NCBI RefSeq assembly: GCF_030463565.1
Contig: NC_134652.1
Coordinates: forward strand, 11,447,397-11,511,396
Direction of reading: 5' to 3'
From: Pelecanus crispus
Lineage: Eukaryota > Chordata > Aves > Pelecaniformes > Pelecanidae
DNA length: 64,000 nucleotides
Position 1 is the stretch's first letter. Each line of letters starts with the position of its first letter. Both the position numbers and the translations under genes were made by a program. Below the pieces are notes generated by a model. It made no database searches. It saw only the letters and a list, made by a program, of their open reading frames with translations, and was not told the origin of the DNA. Below, piece after piece: positions 60,801 through 64,000 of this stretch.

Positions 60801-63200
60801 TAAACGGCATGATATAGTTTGCAACCAGTTCATCATGTACTTTGACTATGTGTACGCCACAGGCTTTAAATTACACTCAGTTACACCTGCACTTAGTTCC
60901 ATGATTGGCTGGACTAGAGTGAAAATTTGCTTGTTTCTTTGACCAAGGAAAAGTTATTTCACTCTATTCCTATGCCAGAATAGAAAATTGTAGCAATAAC
61001 ATACAAACGTGGGATAGAAATCCAAATGTGCTGTGAAGGCTGCGTGTGATATGGGCAACAAGACAAGCAATTAGATAAACGGAGACTACTTGTAACAGAC
61101 ACTATTTCAACTTGTAAAAAGGTGCACAGGAATCCTCAACTTAGGCCTTTATACATTTAGTAATTAGTCTGTTAGTAATTAGGCTGTTCCTCTCAAGTTG
61201 GGAATTATGCGCTAGGAAGAAAAATCTTGTTGTTTTGTCCATTTAATAAGGAATTAATTACCTGTCCTGAGATCGCATTTAGGAAAGGGGCATGACCTGA
61301 TTAAGCCCTTTATTGCCTTCTGCCAGAAGGAGAAAATGCCATCCTTGCAGCAGATGATAACAAACCAGATCTTCTCATTAGACTCTAGATATTTCACTCT
61401 TTCTGAGCTGCCTGTTTTGTTAATTCTCTTAAGGAAAAGGGATGGATGAGTGAGACAGAATTCCTTAAGTGTGTTGGCCAAACTAACACCTCACCAGTGC
61501 AGGGAGTGGGAAGTCTTGCTTCTCCCTCTTCTGTTCCTTCCTGCTCTCTTGGGGGCCGATCAAGTTCACTAACCAAGCAGAAAACTGCCTGCTTTATTTA
61601 TTCAGTTAGTCTCGCTGTCTTAGCTTTCTACCTTGCCTGAATGAAGTTGGCTCGTTAGGGGGTGTGATGCATGCTAGAGGTGGTGTAAGTTAGGAGATGG
61701 GGGGTAGTGTTTAGTGGGGAAGGACAGAATGTGGTGGTGGGAGCTGGGCTTCTCTCTCGCAGCGGCACGCAGATGCTGTGTTGGCTCACTTGGTCTCACA
61801 GAACCACATAGTGACATAGGTTCAGGGGGAAGTTAAATAAGGAAAAGCTGTTTCACAGAGCGAGGTTATAACCTAACAGTTAGAGCACTGGAGTGGACTT
61901 GGGTGTGCAGTGGTACTTAACTTTGCTGATTTTTTGGGATACCAAGAACAAGTTGTTTCACTTTTCTTTGCCAGAACGTTTCATCTAGCTTTAAGATCCA
62001 CAAAAAATTACCAGTGAATAGTCAAAGAAATTAGTATGACCTTGATGTTTCCTCTTCAGAGCCTAGACCAACAATTTGTTGATTGTATGTACAATGCGGT
62101 TATGCTTTAACGTGGGGCAAAAGATTGTGTGCTCCCACTGTAGCACATAATTTCTACCTGATTTGCAAATGACATAAGATGCTCATATTTTAAGTTGTGG
62201 CAAATGGTGTGTCCTAAACAAAATACAAACAAATGAGACTTTTATCTGACTCCCATTGCAAAATTGGTAGCGAGGCTGTTCTGCAGCTATGTTGTTGCTG
62301 GTAACCATCTTTCTCCTTCGCTATCCTGTTTTTGCCTTCCTTGACATGCACAGTCCCAGTCATTTTAGCTCTAATTCGCTGTTGGCATGGTACCAGTTTT
62401 ATAATTAAATATTTTTTGTGCAGAAAGAAACCAGCCTGTCAGTCAAGGTACTTACTTGGAATATGGAAGATTAAAGTTTAGATCTTCCTGCCAGGGAATA
62501 TTTGTTTATTCAAAGTGGAACTGCTCTCGAACTCATCCCAGAACAGTTAATAGCCTGGCATGTAGAGTCTGTACCAGGTATGCAGAAGGCTGGATTAAGT
62601 TTGTTGTTCAAGCAGAGCAGGGATGTGGAGATTTGCCACCTAACTGTGGATGGATATCCTGACCCTTGGGCTGCTGTTACGTGATGCCTGATCTGCTGGC
62701 AAACTGGATGTCACAGACTGAGCGTCAAAAGGCTCATGATTATACTGATGCTGAATGTGGCTTAATAAAGTTCTGTCTCAAAGATGAGTTCTGTTTTGTG
62801 ACAAATCCCGCTTTATATTACATCGGAATATGATAAAATATCTGGCTTGTAGAATACAACCAATACAACCATTTCTGTGTGCAGTGAAGCGCAGAGAATA
62901 CTTTGAAAGTATTGGAGTTGGGAATAGTGACTTTCTCAATTTCATTTTCATTTCAGAACAGTTTGTGTACTTTATAAACAAGTTCAGCACTTCTCTGCTT
63001 TGGCTTTTGTTTATAATAGAGGTGAAAAACATTGCATTATCTTAAATGTTGTGATGAATGTAAAGACGCAACTATTCTTATGTAACAAAATAGTCCACTA
63101 ATCTTTTTTTTTCCTTGGTTTTACAGGATAACTTCTTCAATGCTAGTATTCCTTCTTTGGGTCTACGTAATGTCATATATATCAATGAAACACATACAAG
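57900..63200 (+). CDS. GPAM: GPAM, mitochondrial glycerol-3-phosphate acyltransferase 1 (first 3 coding exons)
   Basis: GPAM sits in the outer mitochondrial membrane and joins an acyl-CoA to glycerol-3-phosphate, giving lysophosphatidate. This is the first step of glycerolipid synthesis. Coding parts are 57900-58001 (exon from 57871, with 29 bases of UTR), 60026-60148 and 63127-63200. They encode residues 1-34, 35-75 and 76-100 (the last codon is completed by the next exon). Matches to the known protein are MDETALSLGTIDVSYL, FRSATLKWKETLLSRKRPFV, GRCCYVCTPQSW and FNASIPSLGLRNVIYINETH. All borders are GT-AG. The ATG is in good context (G at +4). Only about an eighth of the roughly 830-residue protein is in the window. 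The acyltransferase motifs lie in later exons beyond 64000. Confidence 0.97.
59910..59935. repeat. T26 homopolymer in GPAM intron
   Basis: It is preceded by a G8 run (59899-59906). It lies about 90 bases ahead of the second GPAM coding exon. No retroposon body is recognisable beside it. Confidence 0.92.
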
Positions 63201-64000
63201 GTAATGTAGCAAGTCTCTCTTTTGCTTTTAAAATTCAATACATTCTTATCTTATGGCAGGGAAATCTCTAGGGTCGTCCAGACTGAGTGAGTATATATTG
63301 CTGTCCTAAAATGCAGGAATTGATGCTGACTTCAGGAAAGTAACATACTTGTTAAATCCAGCTGTGTGTATCTGGGAGCTGGGAGTAAGTCCTTTGGGGT
63401 TACAGGCCAGGAGTGTAAGGGTCAAACCTGTTACACAAAAAACAGAGCATGTTTAAATCCTTTCTCCTTTAGTCCAAATGGCAGCATCCATAGCATAATG
63501 CTGAGAGGCGCTGTTTTATTCCCATTCTTAAGAATGACTTCAGGCTGTGTTTTAATTTACTGAGCAGATCTGGCTCACAATTTAGGCGTTGACTATTATC
63601 ACTAATGACAATTAAATCTGAATGTGTCTTCCTAGACTGTCTCTCTTCTGCCTCGGTGGCAGAGTGCAGCTCCTGAAGGATGGTGTATATGACCTAAAAA
63701 TTATGATGTATCTTTGTGCTGTTGGAAATATATCTTGTGTTCTGGGATGAAGACACTGGAAGTACACAAAAATCTTTATTCTGTTCTTTGGAAAGTTAAT
63801 AATGCTTGCTAAGGATTTTACAGTAATCATTAGCATAAGCAGATCCTGCAGCGTTTGTTGTAGAGTCAGAGCAAACAAAGAGAGGCCAGCAGCCTGAAAG
63901 AAATGAGCCAAAGTGTCTGAGTAGAAGAAAGGCAGCATTGTGCTGTGCTTGAGAGGGAGGAAGCTAATGTTAGAGGCTGTTCTTTCTTCAATTTGAATTA
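63201..64000 (+). other. GPAM: GPAM intron, running out of the window
   Basis: The intron begins with GTAATG after the third coding exon. The next expected exon (the segment starting with a His-Arg-Gly-Trp-like motif in the known protein) is not found before the window ends. Confidence 0.7.

Noticed and set aside
61860-61995. Possible old MIR-type SINE (AGTTAGAGCACTGGAGTGG, then ...CAAGAACAAGTTGTTTCAC)
   Set aside because: It resembles the tRNA-like head and core of MIR only loosely, with too many differences to be confident.

Overview
This is a piece of a bird genome, and one insertion suggests a passerine (perching bird). The genes are split by introns with GT-AG borders. Interspersed repeats include CR1 3' ends with the ATTCTATG-type tail, a solo LTR of avian ERVL type, and a SINE made of a tRNA-Ile-like head joined to a CR1-like tail. 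I know that last architecture from songbirds (TguSINE1-like). The gene order GPAM - TECTB - GUCY2G also matches human 10q25.2, as I remember it.

Left part (1-8.4 kb, + strand): a decayed guanylate cyclase 2G locus (GUCY2G). Exon remnants lie in the correct order: end of the kinase-like domain (about 4290), coiled-coil linker (about 5555), first cyclase exon (5977), central cyclase exon (7072), and two weaker C-terminal remnants (about 7970 and 8262). The first cyclase exon has small frameshifts, a missing segment that includes the metal-binding motif, and a 537-bp solo LTR inserted in it with a perfect 5-bp target duplication. The gene is dead here. No recognisable 5' exons were found in 106-4289.

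Middle (12.5-23.3 kb, - strand): a complete TECTB gene (beta-tectorin, a ZP-domain protein of the inner-ear tectorial membrane). Ten coding exons join without a break into 329 residues from signal peptide to hydrophobic C-terminus. A likely noncoding first exon, a TATA box and a polyadenylation signal are also visible. TECTB and the GUCY2G remnant converge tail to tail.

Intergenic space (23.3-55.4 kb): about 32 kb with no protein-coding exon that I can support. It holds two CR1 fragments, the tRNA-derived SINE, an 11-bp tandem array, an old MIR/L3-like fragment, and a possible regulatory stretch near 52.1-52.6 kb.

Right part (55.5-64 kb, + strand): a strong CpG island promoter followed by the first three coding exons of GPAM (mitochondrial glycerol-3-phosphate acyltransferase 1), which runs off the window. 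TECTB and GPAM are divergent (head to head), about 33 kb apart. They have unrelated jobs, hearing and lipid synthesis, so their proximity looks like ancient synteny and not a functional unit.

I found no novel multi-gene system. The most interesting region is the GUCY2G relic with its exon-interrupting LTR.
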